Of a stretch of DNA of 5,853 nt, positions 1 to 4,722 are shown one piece after another; position 1 is the stretch's first letter, and the number at the start of each line of letters is the position of its first letter. The translations under genes and the position numbers were made by a program. This DNA comes from an uncultured Collinsella sp. (GTDB taxonomy: Bacteria > Actinomycetota > Coriobacteriia > Coriobacteriales > Coriobacteriaceae), in contig CABSNL010000087.1 in NCBI GenBank assembly GCA_902479095.1, positions 1-5,853 of the forward strand, read 5' to 3'. The notes beneath the pieces are model-generated. The model made no database searches. It had not been told where the DNA came from and saw only the letters and a program-made list of their open reading frames with translations.

Positions 1-42
1 CAGCCTCGGTCTCGTGGGCTCGGAGATGTGTATAAGAGACAG
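1..42. other. Nextera/Tn5 library adapter with i7 index (artefact)
   Basis: Positions 24-42 are the 19-bp Tn5 mosaic end AGATGTGTATAAGAGACAG. Positions 9-42 match the Illumina Nextera read-2 transposase adapter as I know it. Positions 1-8 (CAGCCTCG) sit where the i7 index lies and match, from memory, index N710 as written in the adapter. This is untrimmed library sequence, not genome. Genomic sequence begins at 43. Confidence 0.97.
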
Positions 43-321
43 ATCCTGCAGCACACTGCCGACGATTTGCGACACGTCGGTGAGCGAGACCTCGCAGGTG
101 TCGTGGCCGTCGACCATGACGGACCCAAAGAACGTGCCGGTGTAGTGGTGGGGCACGGCGCCCGACAGGCAGGCGGCAAGCGTGGACTTGCCGGCGCCCG
201 AGGGCCCGATGATGCCGATGAAATCCCCCTTTTTCACGCTGAGCGAGATGTGGCTGAGCGCCTGCTCGGTCTGCGTGCCATAGGAGAACGAGACATCGTC
301 GACGTTGATGATCGTTTCCAT
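43..321 (-). CDS. ECF-type ABC transporter ATPase, N-terminal part (truncated by contig end)
   Basis: The first 93 residues of an ABC ATPase are present; the rest is lost where the adapter begins at 42. Translation starts METIINVDDVSFSYG, with an aromatic A-loop Tyr14. The Walker A motif GPSGAGKST lies at residues 39-47, and the Q-loop (SVLQD) has Gln92 at the break. The ABC signature, Walker B and H-loop are missing. The ATG at 319-321 is preceded by a GAAAGG Shine-Dalgarno five bases upstream. The sequence style (VSFSYG, LSHISLSVKKGDFIGIIGPSGAGKST) fits the EcfA energy-coupling ATPases of vitamin and amino-acid uptake systems. It lies 107 nt downstream of a putative S component on the same strand, so it probably energises that transporter with further Ecf genes beyond the contig. 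Another importer ATPase is possible. The ABC assignment is sure; the ECF assignment is inferred. Confidence 0.88.
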
Positions 322-339
322 GGATACCTTTCATAGTCA

Positions 340-383
340 TTGGGGACGTTCTTAAATGACCAGTCGTTTAAGAACGTCCCCAA
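340..383. repeat. 44-nt REP-like palindrome in the gap between transporter and ATPase genes
   Basis: Arms 340-356 (TTGGGGACGTTCTTAAA) and 367-383 are perfect 17-bp reverse complements. The centre (TGACCAGTCG) is itself nearly palindromic. The octamer AGTCGTTT occurs at 362-369 and again at 389-396, where it is followed by GGGACAGTCTTT, suggesting a second, half-matching unit. GGGGACGTTC/GGGACAGTC-type palindromes between genes are typical of REP elements dispersed by RAYT-type transposases, which is knowledge-based inference. No U-tract follows on either strand, so it is not a standard terminator. It could stabilise the upstream mRNA end or uncouple expression of the two transporter genes. 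Confidence 0.7.
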
Positions 384-428
384 AAGCTAGTCGTTTGGGA
401 CAGTCTTTGCTGGTGGGGCAGCGATGAG

Positions 429-1004
429 TTAGTTGAGCTTCAGGGCCTTCTGGATGGGCAGGTAGAGGGCGCCGACCAGAATGGCGTTAAAGACGGCGGT
501 CATGGCAACGACGGGCAGCATGGCGGCGGCGAGCTCGCCTACCACGCCGAGCATGGCCATCTTGATGACCATGAAGATGACGCCGGAGACAAAGGTGGTC
601 AGGAAGGTTGCAACAATGGCGATGGCGGGCTTGACCTGACCGTTCTTGCCGGCGGCGTTGACGATGCCGGCCATGAGCATGGCGGCGATGCCCTCGGCGG
701 CAAAATCGACGAACGGCGAAGTGGTGGTGATCTGGATCACGGCAGCCGAGATGAGGCCAATGACGAGCGCCTGACCGATGTTGGGGCGAACGACCAGAAT
801 GGTGAGGCAGAAGGCCGAGATGATGAACTCGGGGCTGATCATACCGCCCGAAATGCTCGAGACTGCCTTGCCGACGGTGAAGTTGAGGATGAAGCCGGCG
901 GCGAGCAGGATGGCGAGCAGGACGAGGGCACGGACATCGAGTTTGCCGCGGTCGGCGGTCTGGACGGTGCGGGGCTGGGCGGTGGCGGTGGTGTTCTGAG
1001 ACAT
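429..1004 (-). CDS. TrpP-like tryptophan transporter / ECF transporter S component
   Basis: A 191-residue, very hydrophobic protein with about six predicted membrane segments (near residues 24-41, 58-73, 78-93, 103-117, 125-149, 158-182) and a short polar N-terminus. TM1 contains ALVLLAILLAA, the small-residue pattern of ECF S components. The blocks ISPEFIISAFCL and QITTTSPFVDFAAEGIAAML resemble the TrpP tryptophan-transporter family. Independent support comes from the upstream leader peptide with three Trp codons followed by an intrinsic terminator. The start is the ATG at 1002-1004, with GAAAGGA (1013-1019) eight bases upstream. The frame is open to an ATG at 1121, but that stretch crosses the attenuator hairpin and has no membrane-protein character, so I rejected it. 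An EcfA-like ATPase follows on the same strand. Role inferred: tryptophan import. Another S component with a related substrate (indole, kynurenine) remains possible. Confidence 0.8.
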   Translation of the reverse strand: MSQNTTATAQPRTVQTADRGKLDVRALVLLAILLAAGFILNFTVGKAVSSISGGMISPEFIISAFCLTILVVRPNIGQALVIGLISAAVIQITTTSPFVDFAAEGIAAMLMAGIVNAAGKNGQVKPAIAIVATFLTTFVSGVIFMVIKMAMLGVVGELAAAMLPVVAMTAVFNAILVGALYLPIQKALKLN

Positions 1005-1013
1005 GGTGAAAAT

Positions 1014-1026
1014 CCTTTCAAAAAGG
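1014..1026 (-). promoter_or_regulatory. Small hairpin over the transporter Shine-Dalgarno
   Basis: On the transcript, CCUUU (1026-1022) can pair with AAAGG (1018-1014), the core of the ribosome-binding site of the transporter gene, across a 3-nt loop. Five base pairs with only two G-C pairs are weak, so at most this would modestly lower translation initiation. Confidence 0.3.
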
Positions 1027-1050
1027 GGAGTGTAAGAGAAAAACGGAGGC

Positions 1051-1180
1051 GCGTGATGCGAATGCGATCGGGCTCGAGATAGAAAAAGGCCCCCGGTCGA
1101 AACCGGAGGCCTTCCAATCACCTAGAGCGCAAAAGCAGGCGTGAGGGACTCACTGTCGACCGATCGTATTCGCATCACGC
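1051..1180 (-). repeat. Long-range inverted repeat enclosing the trp attenuator (arms 1051-1070 and 1161-1180)
   Basis: The arm at 1161-1180 reads GCGTGATGCGAATACGATCG on the transcribed strand. It complements the arm at 1051-1070 at 19 of 20 positions, with a single A-C mismatch. The upstream arm starts at the last base of the third Trp codon and covers the next six leader codons. The downstream arm lies after the terminator, 46 nt before the transporter start codon. The resulting stem would enclose a 90-nt loop holding the leader stop codon and the terminator hairpin. A match of this length is far beyond chance for so short a region. Confidence 0.85.
1083..1113 (-). terminator. Intrinsic terminator (trp attenuator)
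   Basis: On the minus-strand transcript, 1113-1102 and 1097-1086 form a 12-bp stem (AAGGCCUCCGGU with ACCGGGGGCCUU, one G-U wobble) closed by a UUCG tetraloop. UUUUU follows at 1087-1083, sharing two bases with the stem foot. It lies 36 nt after the leader-peptide stop and 81 nt before the transporter start, the normal place for a transcription attenuator. A candidate competing pairing exists: leader bases 1163-1156 (UCGGUCGA) complement 1100-1093 (UCGACCGG) over 8 bp including one wobble, which would break the loop side of the terminator. A ribosome paused at the Trp codons would leave 1163-1156 free. A ribosome at the stop codon (1150-1152) would cover it. Confidence 0.88.
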
Positions 1181-1218
1181 CACCACCAGTTGTTGAGAGA
1201 CTTCATCGTGTTCTTCAT
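1150..1218 (-). CDS. Tryptophan-sensing leader peptide (22 aa, WWW)
   Basis: This short reading frame starts at ATG 1216-1218. AAAGGAG (1227-1233) lies eight bases upstream, a near-consensus Shine-Dalgarno that is stronger than that of the transporter itself. The product begins MKNTMKSLNNWWWRDA and ends IGRQ; residues 11-13 are three consecutive Trp codons (1180-1188). Three adjacent Trp codons in a 22-codon frame, followed by a terminator hairpin 36 nt after the stop and then a tryptophan-transporter-like gene, is the classical layout of ribosome-mediated attenuation as in trpL. The peptide itself probably has no function; translation speed through Trp codons would report charged tRNA-Trp. 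No T-box motif is seen in the leader. A small GUGAG/CUCAC hairpin (1141-1153) overlaps the stop codon and could help place the terminating ribosome. Confidence 0.88.
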   Translation of the reverse strand: MKNTMKSLNNWWWRDANTIGRQ

Positions 1219-1276
1219 GTCGGTGGCTCCTTTCATGATGCCGTGGCGCGGTCGCACCTTGTTGCTGTTGCGCTGC

Positions 1277-1306
1277 ACTATAGCACAGCAAAGTGTGTGC
1301 GGGGAA
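1277..1306 (-). promoter_or_regulatory. Candidate promoter of the trp leader/transporter unit
   Basis: Minus-strand TATAGT (1282-1277) is preceded by TGC, giving an extended -10 (TGCTATAGT). The -35 is poor: TTCCCC at 1306-1301 with an 18-bp spacer. A/T-rich sequence lies just upstream. Transcription would start near 1270, giving about 50 nt before the leader peptide. An extended -10 can compensate for a weak -35. Confidence 0.5.
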
Positions 1307-1326
1307 ATCTTTTTTAAAAAGATTTC
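1304..1326. repeat. 23-nt perfect palindrome at the promoter edge
   Basis: GAAATCTTTTT (1304-1314) and AAAAAGATTTC (1316-1326) are perfect 11-bp reverse complements around a single central T. It touches the weak -35 of the trp unit and follows the GGCGGG hairpin on the minus strand. It may be an operator, an A/T-rich UP-like element, or the T-rich tail of the upstream gene's terminator. The sequence alone does not decide. Confidence 0.55.
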
Positions 1327-1327
1327 A

Positions 1328-1398
1328 GGCGGGTTTCCCGCCGGTCAAAAGAGCGGGCTGAGCGGGCGAGGCTGCCATTGCTGCCTTGTCCGCTCAGC
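1328..1398 (-). terminator. Tandem terminator-like hairpins after the C69 peptidase gene
   Basis: Two hairpins follow the stop codon at 1406 on the minus strand. The first has 9-bp arms 1390-1398 and 1357-1365 (GCTGAGCGG/CCGCTCAGC) with a 24-nt loop, then CCGCTC and TTTT. The second is GGCGGG-AAA-CCCGCC (1342-1328), with a T-run starting about seven bases after it inside the adjoining palindrome. Neither has an ideal immediate U-tract, but together they plausibly separate the peptidase transcript from the trp unit. Confidence 0.55.
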
Positions 1399-1405
1399 TA
1401 AGACG

Positions 1406-3367
1406 TTACTCCTTATTGCGACGGTAGAGGAAGTAACCGCCCGCGGAGATGACGGCAACGCCAGCGATGGCGAATGCGGCCACCATGCGGCCATCAAAAC
1501 GATCACCGGTGGTGGGCAGGCCGCCCTTGGTGTTCGTCTTGTTGGTGGTTACCGTGGTCGTGGTGTCCGACTTGCCAGGCTTCTCGGGCTTGGTGGTGGG
1601 CTGCTCGGGCTTAGCGGGCTGCTCGGGGGTACCGGGCTGCTCAGGAGTACCAGGCTGATCCGGGGTTACCGGGTCGGTGGCAAGAGCGTCCTTGGCGTAG
1701 GTGATGGACACCTTGAGGCCGTTGGTCTCGGTGTTCAGGTCGCTCGGGGTGAAGGGCTGGTCGAAGTTTTCGGCCTTCTGATAGGCGCGCATCTCCTGGA
1801 GCAGGGCCTTGCACTTCTTGTAGGTGTTCTCGGTAGCAGCCTTGCCGGCCTTGTTGGCCAGGGCAGTGCGGCCCTCGGTGGTCGTCTCGGCTAGCATGGC
1901 GGCGTCAACTTCCTTGTTCTGCTCGATGAGCTCGTTCTGGAGCGCATCGAGGTAGGCACGGACGCTGATACCAAGGGTGTCAGGGTTCTCAAAGCAGAGC
2001 GAGCTGATGTCCATGAGGACGTAGTTGATTGAGTTCTCGGGCTCCTCGTTGTACACGACGTCAGTCTGTTTGCAGTGATCGAAGGAGACGGTCTGATCGC
2101 TGAAGTACGGGCTGACCTCAGTTATCAGAGCGGAGTACAACGGGATGGCGACGGAGTACGCGGCGCGGGAGAGCATTTCCCATTGGATGGTTGCGATCTC
2201 GGGATCGAGGCCATCACGAATCTGGAAGAGGTTGATCTCGCTGTTGCTTTCGGTACCGATGGCGTAGGCGCCGTCGGTGTTGGCGTTGAGGCCCGGGGCC
2301 TTCTCGCCGCGGTTGCCAAACGCGCGGATCATCTCAAAGGTGTTCCAGTTGGATTTGCCAGGCTGGAAGAACAGGGGCTGTGCCTCGAAGGGCAGAGCGC
2401 CGGTCGTGGCGCGGGCGTTTTCGCGTGTGTCCTTTACGATCTTATAGTCGGTGTCCTCGGTGAGCGGCGCATCGAAGTAAGCGCGACCCTGGACATAACG
2501 TGCCCAAGAGTGCATGGCATTTTCGCTAATTTCCTCGCCGTAGGTCTGGGCAACGTCGAACTGGCCATCATCGAAGTACTTGGCGAAGCCCTTCTCCTTG
2601 GGCATAGATTCGATGCCCTCGGAGTGGAGGCAGTTCTCGGTGTCGTTGAGGTCAACCTTGTAGTTGAGGTTGCCGATGTTGGGGTTAAGCGAGGCGATGT
2701 CATCGGTGAGCTTCATGGCGATCCACTGATGGCCGGAAAGTGCGGCGAACAGCCAGGTCTCATTGTTGTCGGAGATGATAATCTGGTCGTTGCCGCAGGC
2801 GCCCTGGTCGTCGATGATCTTGCCGAGGAGCTCGACACCCTCACGTGCCGTGGCGCTTTCGCCCAAGATTACGCTGCCGTAGCTATATTCGCCGATGCCG
2901 GTATTTTTGACCTCGGGATTTGCTTTGTGGGCATGCTTGGTCGTGGGATCCGCTGCCTTGGCATCGTCGTTGTAGGAGGTGCTCAGTGTTGCGGAGCAGG
3001 AGACGCCCCTCTCATTGATGCCGGCCTCGGAGTAGGCATCCCAGCGTCCGTCCCACTCAGCAGGATGGTCGCGCACGTAGCTGTAACGATACGTAGTCTT
3101 GGTCGAGGTGTAGGAGAATCCGGACTCGTCCGAGCTGTAGGTATGACCAGGGCCATAAGAGGGCTCGATGCCATAGTGTTTGAGGTAACGAGTGCCAATG
3201 TCCTCGGTGCGGCCGTAGTACGTATTACCGTCGGCCGTCAGCTTGTTGCCCATATAGACCTGCGTGCAGGCGAGCGCAGAGGTCGGCATGGACATGATGG
3301 TTGCAGCTCCAAAGGCGAGGCCTATGTCTAACTTCTTGAGCGCGTTGACGGGGTGAGTTTTCCTCAT
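1406..3367 (-). CDS. Secreted C69-family dipeptidase, LPXTG wall-anchored
   Basis: A 653-residue Ntn-hydrolase-type peptidase of family C69 (PepD-like). Residues 1-33 form a Sec signal peptide with a basic start, a hydrophobic core and ALA before Cys34. Cys34 starts CTQVYMGNKLTADGNTYYGRTED, matching the family's N-terminal nucleophile Cys and the later Arg53/Asp56. NERGVSCSAT (from 118) and the segment around REGVELLGKIIDDQGACG also fit C69. The catalytic region runs to roughly residue 430, then a helical segment (about 470-560), a Pro-rich repeat linker (565-616), LPTTG (617-621), a hydrophobic helix and an RRNKE tail, a full sortase signal. The protein should be covalently wall-anchored and cleave dipeptides or short peptides outside the cell. 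ATG 3365-3367 follows GGGAGG. The long tail is additional to the roughly 470-residue classical PepD. Family assignment is firm; substrate unknown. Confidence 0.93.
   Translation of the reverse strand: MRKTHPVNALKKLDIGLAFGAATIMSMPTSALACTQVYMGNKLTADGNTYYGRTEDIGTRYLKHYGIEPSYGPGHTYSSDESGFSYTSTKTTYRYSYVRDHPAEWDGRWDAYSEAGINERGVSCSATLSTSYNDDAKAADPTTKHAHKANPEVKNTGIGEYSYGSVILGESATAREGVELLGKIIDDQGACGNDQIIISDNNETWLFAALSGHQWIAMKLTDDIASLNPNIGNLNYKVDLNDTENCLHSEGIESMPKEKGFAKYFDDGQFDVAQTYGEEISENAMHSWARYVQGRAYFDAPLTEDTDYKIVKDTRENARATTGALPFEAQPLFFQPGKSNWNTFEMIRAFGNRGEKAPGLNANTDGAYAIGTESNSEINLFQIRDGLDPEIATIQWEMLSRAAYSVAIPLYSALITEVSPYFSDQTVSFDHCKQTDVVYNEEPENSINYVLMDISSLCFENPDTLGISVRAYLDALQNELIEQNKEVDAAMLAETTTEGRTALANKAGKAATENTYKKCKALLQEMRAYQKAENFDQPFTPSDLNTETNGLKVSITYAKDALATDPVTPDQPGTPEQPGTPEQPAKPEQPTTKPEKPGKSDTTTTVTTNKTNTKGGLPTTGDRFDGRMVAAFAIAGVAVISAGGYFLYRRNKE
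1595..1666 (-). repeat. Four 18-bp tandem units encoding the Pro-rich wall linker
   Basis: Residues 568-591 of the C69 peptidase are four hexapeptides: TPDQPG, TPEQPG, TPEQPA, KPEQPT. They correspond to four in-frame 18-bp units. Such Pro/Glu/Gln spacers are common between surface enzyme domains and LPXTG signals, and copy number can vary between strains by slippage. Confidence 0.8.
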
Positions 3368-3386
3368 TTTCCCTCCCAGCGTGCGA

Positions 3387-3410
3387 AAGCCCTCTGTCGC
3401 CAGAGGGCTT
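3387..3410 (-). promoter_or_regulatory. Strong hairpin in the C69 peptidase 5' leader
   Basis: AAGCCCTCTG (3387-3396) and CAGAGGGCTT (3401-3410) form a perfect 10-bp stem with a 4-nt loop, GCGA (a GNRA tetraloop) on the minus-strand transcript. It ends about 9 nt before the GGGAGG ribosome-binding site. No U-tract follows, so it is not a terminator. An mRNA-stabilising or translation-modulating role is inferred. I do not recognise a riboswitch class. Confidence 0.6.
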
Positions 3411-3415
3411 CAGCC

Positions 3416-3551
3416 AATAAAGACACCTCATTAGCGTAACGAACTAGAAACAATATTCATCTATGAAAGAAACTTACTCGATAAGCGTGATTAAATATGC
3501 GATGAGCGGTAAATCGTACTCATTTTGTAGCTTTACTTAAATAAAGACACC
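3416..3551. repeat. 12-bp direct repeat AATAAAGACACC, 124 bp apart
   Basis: Identical copies lie at 3416-3427 and 3540-3551, both upstream of the C69 peptidase gene. The second copy also overlaps the imperfect palindrome CTTTACTTAAATAAAG (3531-3546). The stretch 3411-3596 is markedly A/T-rich for this window, as expected for a promoter region. I could not fix a convincing -35/-10 pair, and I see no credible small gene there. The repeats could be binding sites for a regulator of the peptidase gene. Confidence 0.45.
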
Positions 3552-3575
3552 CTGCAATTACTGTATCTGAATAAA

Positions 3576-3593
3576 GCGCCTTGCACGGGGCGC
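3576..3593 (-). terminator. Possible weak back-up terminator
   Basis: On the minus strand GCGCC (3593-3589) and GGCGC (3580-3576) form a 5-bp stem with an 8-nt loop, followed by TTTATT. It lies just behind the strong terminator at 3597-3639 and could be a second stop. Short stem, interrupted T-run. Confidence 0.25.
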
Positions 3594-3596
3594 AAA

Positions 3597-3639
3597 GAAA
3601 AATCCCCTGCTGTTTGGCAAATGCATAAACAGCAGGGGA
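3597..3639 (-). terminator. Intrinsic terminator of the lipid kinase/miniprotein unit
   Basis: On the minus-strand transcript, 3639-3627 and 3615-3603 form a perfect 13-bp stem (core CCCCTGCTGTTT/AAACAGCAGGGG) with an 11-nt loop, followed by UUUUUCUUU. It is a textbook Rho-independent terminator 35 nt after the miniprotein stop. The plus strand lacks a T-run after the stem, so it acts in one direction. Confidence 0.92.
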
Positions 3640-3674
3640 GACGATAATTGGATGAATATCATACCAATGTGGAA

Positions 3675-3767
3675 TTACTTCTTCCGGCGGTGGATCACGT
3701 TGATCGCATAGCCGACGAGCATGGCCAAAACGATGACGATAAAGCCGAGCAGGGGATTGTCGTTCAT
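3675..3767 (-). CDS. 30-aa single-pass membrane miniprotein downstream of the lipid kinase
   Basis: The frame runs from ATG 3765-3767 to TAA 3675-3677. It begins MNDNPLLGFIVIVLAMLVGY and ends AINVIHRRKK. Residues 6-24 form one hydrophobic helix with a small acidic N-terminus and a basic HRRKK tail, which by the positive-inside rule suggests N-out/C-in topology. AGGAGG (3773-3778) lies five bases before the ATG and overlaps the kinase stop codon TAG (3777-3779); the genes are 9 nt apart. A consensus Shine-Dalgarno, tight coupling and a strong terminator just downstream all argue that this is a real gene. I do not recognise the family. A membrane anchor or small regulator of the kinase is one idea from context only. 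Confidence 0.82.
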   Translation of the reverse strand: MNDNPLLGFIVIVLAMLVGYAINVIHRRKK

Positions 3768-3776
3768 AGGGTCCTC

Positions 3777-4694
3777 CTATTTTCCGAGCGGGGAGAATTC
3801 GTCGACGATGAGGTCGAGGCATTGTGGAAGCGCGCGGGCTCCAAAGACGCCCGAATTGCTGGAGATAATCTCGCCATCGAACTGCATGCCCAGCGACGGG
3901 GTGCAGGTGATCTTGGCTTCCTTGGTCTGGATGATCTTGAACTGCGGGCGCCCGAGTACCTTGCCGGCGGGGTCGAGTGCGGCGGCGATCACGGTAGGCA
4001 GCAGCTGCACGGTGCGCACGGGTTCGATGACCGCAATGTCGACCATGCCATCGTTCATACGGCAGTCGGGGAACAGGTTGATGTCGTTTTGGATGACCGA
4101 GGTGTTGCCGGCCATGCAGCAGATGCCGTCGAGCTCCTCGACAATGCCGTCATGCTCAATCGTAAAGTGCGCCACCGTGGGATTGGGCGTGGCGAGCGCG
4201 GAGAGGAAGTAGGCGATCTCGCCGATGTCGTTTTTGGTGGGGGCGGCCTTCATCATGATCTCGGCGTCGAAGCCCGAGCCGGCGATGATGATAAAGCCGT
4301 GGCGCTTCTCGTTGCCGTTCTCGTCGAGCCAAAAGAGCTCACCCATGTCGACTTTGACCGTGCGACCGGCACGGCAGGCCTTGGCGAGCGCCGCTGCCTC
4401 GGGGGCATTGCCGATGTTGTTGAAGAACAGGCAGGCTGTGCCGGAGGGGAAGACGAGCGTGGGGACACCGCACCCGCGCATCTGGTCGAGCACGTTGGAG
4501 ACGGTGCCGTCGCCGCCCGAAATCACCACGCGATCAAACTCGCGCACGTCTGCCACGGCGTCCTCGGGTTCCATGCCATCGCCGATAAAACGCATCACGA
4601 CCTCGTCGCCGCCCTGCGCGAGGGCGTGCGTGAACGCGTAGATTTCATCTGAGCTGGGGCCCGATGCCGGGTTGTGGATGATAAGGCAGCGCAT
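3777..4694 (-). CDS. Diacylglycerol kinase family lipid kinase (DagK/YegS-like)
   Basis: A 305-residue soluble kinase of the DAGK catalytic family, close to the usual bacterial length. The N-terminal block MRCLIIHNPASG carries the family's NPxSG motif. GGDGT (60-64) is the nucleotide-binding signature, followed by VSNV where most members have xNEV. PSGTACLFFNNIG (83-95) replaces the usual P-x-GTxNDFAxxLG, so the Asn-Asp pair is missing. GSGFDAE (139-145) and QFDGE (271-275) are intact. The protein should phosphorylate a membrane lipid such as diacylglycerol at the cytoplasmic face using ATP; the true lipid is unknown. ATG 4692-4694 has only a weak GGGA upstream. It is translationally linked to a 30-aa membrane protein and divergent from RNase D. 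Family assignment is strong; gene name and substrate are left open because of the motif changes. Confidence 0.92.
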   Translation of the reverse strand: MRCLIIHNPASGPSSDEIYAFTHALAQGGDEVVMRFIGDGMEPEDAVADVREFDRVVISGGDGTVSNVLDQMRGCGVPTLVFPSGTACLFFNNIGNAPEAAALAKACRAGRTVKVDMGELFWLDENGNEKRHGFIIIAGSGFDAEIMMKAAPTKNDIGEIAYFLSALATPNPTVAHFTIEHDGIVEELDGICCMAGNTSVIQNDINLFPDCRMNDGMVDIAVIEPVRTVQLLPTVIAAALDPAGKVLGRPQFKIIQTKEAKITCTPSLGMQFDGEIISSNSGVFGARALPQCLDLIVDEFSPLGK

Positions 4695-4722
4695 ACTTAC
4701 GTTCCCGTTCTGTGACTAACCG

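Noticed and set aside
1005..1121. Upstream start for the transporter, giving a 230-residue protein beginning MIGRPPVSTGG
   Set aside because: The extra 39 codons run across the attenuator hairpin and lack a ribosome-binding site; the ATG at 1002-1004 has GAAAGGA well placed.
1005..1270. T-box or other riboswitch in the trp leader
   Set aside because: No T-box consensus or recognised aptamer was seen; the Trp-codon frame plus terminator explains the leader.
1190..1894. 234-residue open frame on the plus strand with Gly/Leu-rich runs
   Set aside because: It spans the trp promoter region and the antisense of the peptidase's repeat linker; its composition reflects the antisense repeat.
2075..3331. 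418-residue open frame on the plus strand
   Set aside because: It is a shadow of the C69 peptidase in the opposite frame; the minus-strand protein has recognisable motifs, a signal peptide and LPXTG.
3225..3431. 68-residue minus-strand frame overlapping the peptidase start (begins MRCLYWLKPSG)
   Set aside because: It lacks a clear ribosome-binding site, runs through the 10-bp hairpin and overlaps the peptidase coding region out of frame.
3520..3822. 100-residue minus-strand frame crossing the kinase end and the terminator
   Set aside because: It overlaps the kinase C-terminus, the miniprotein and a strong terminator; the miniprotein frame has the consensus ribosome-binding site.
3648..4652. 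334-residue open frame on the plus strand
   Set aside because: Opposite-strand shadow of the lipid kinase, which carries the family motifs.
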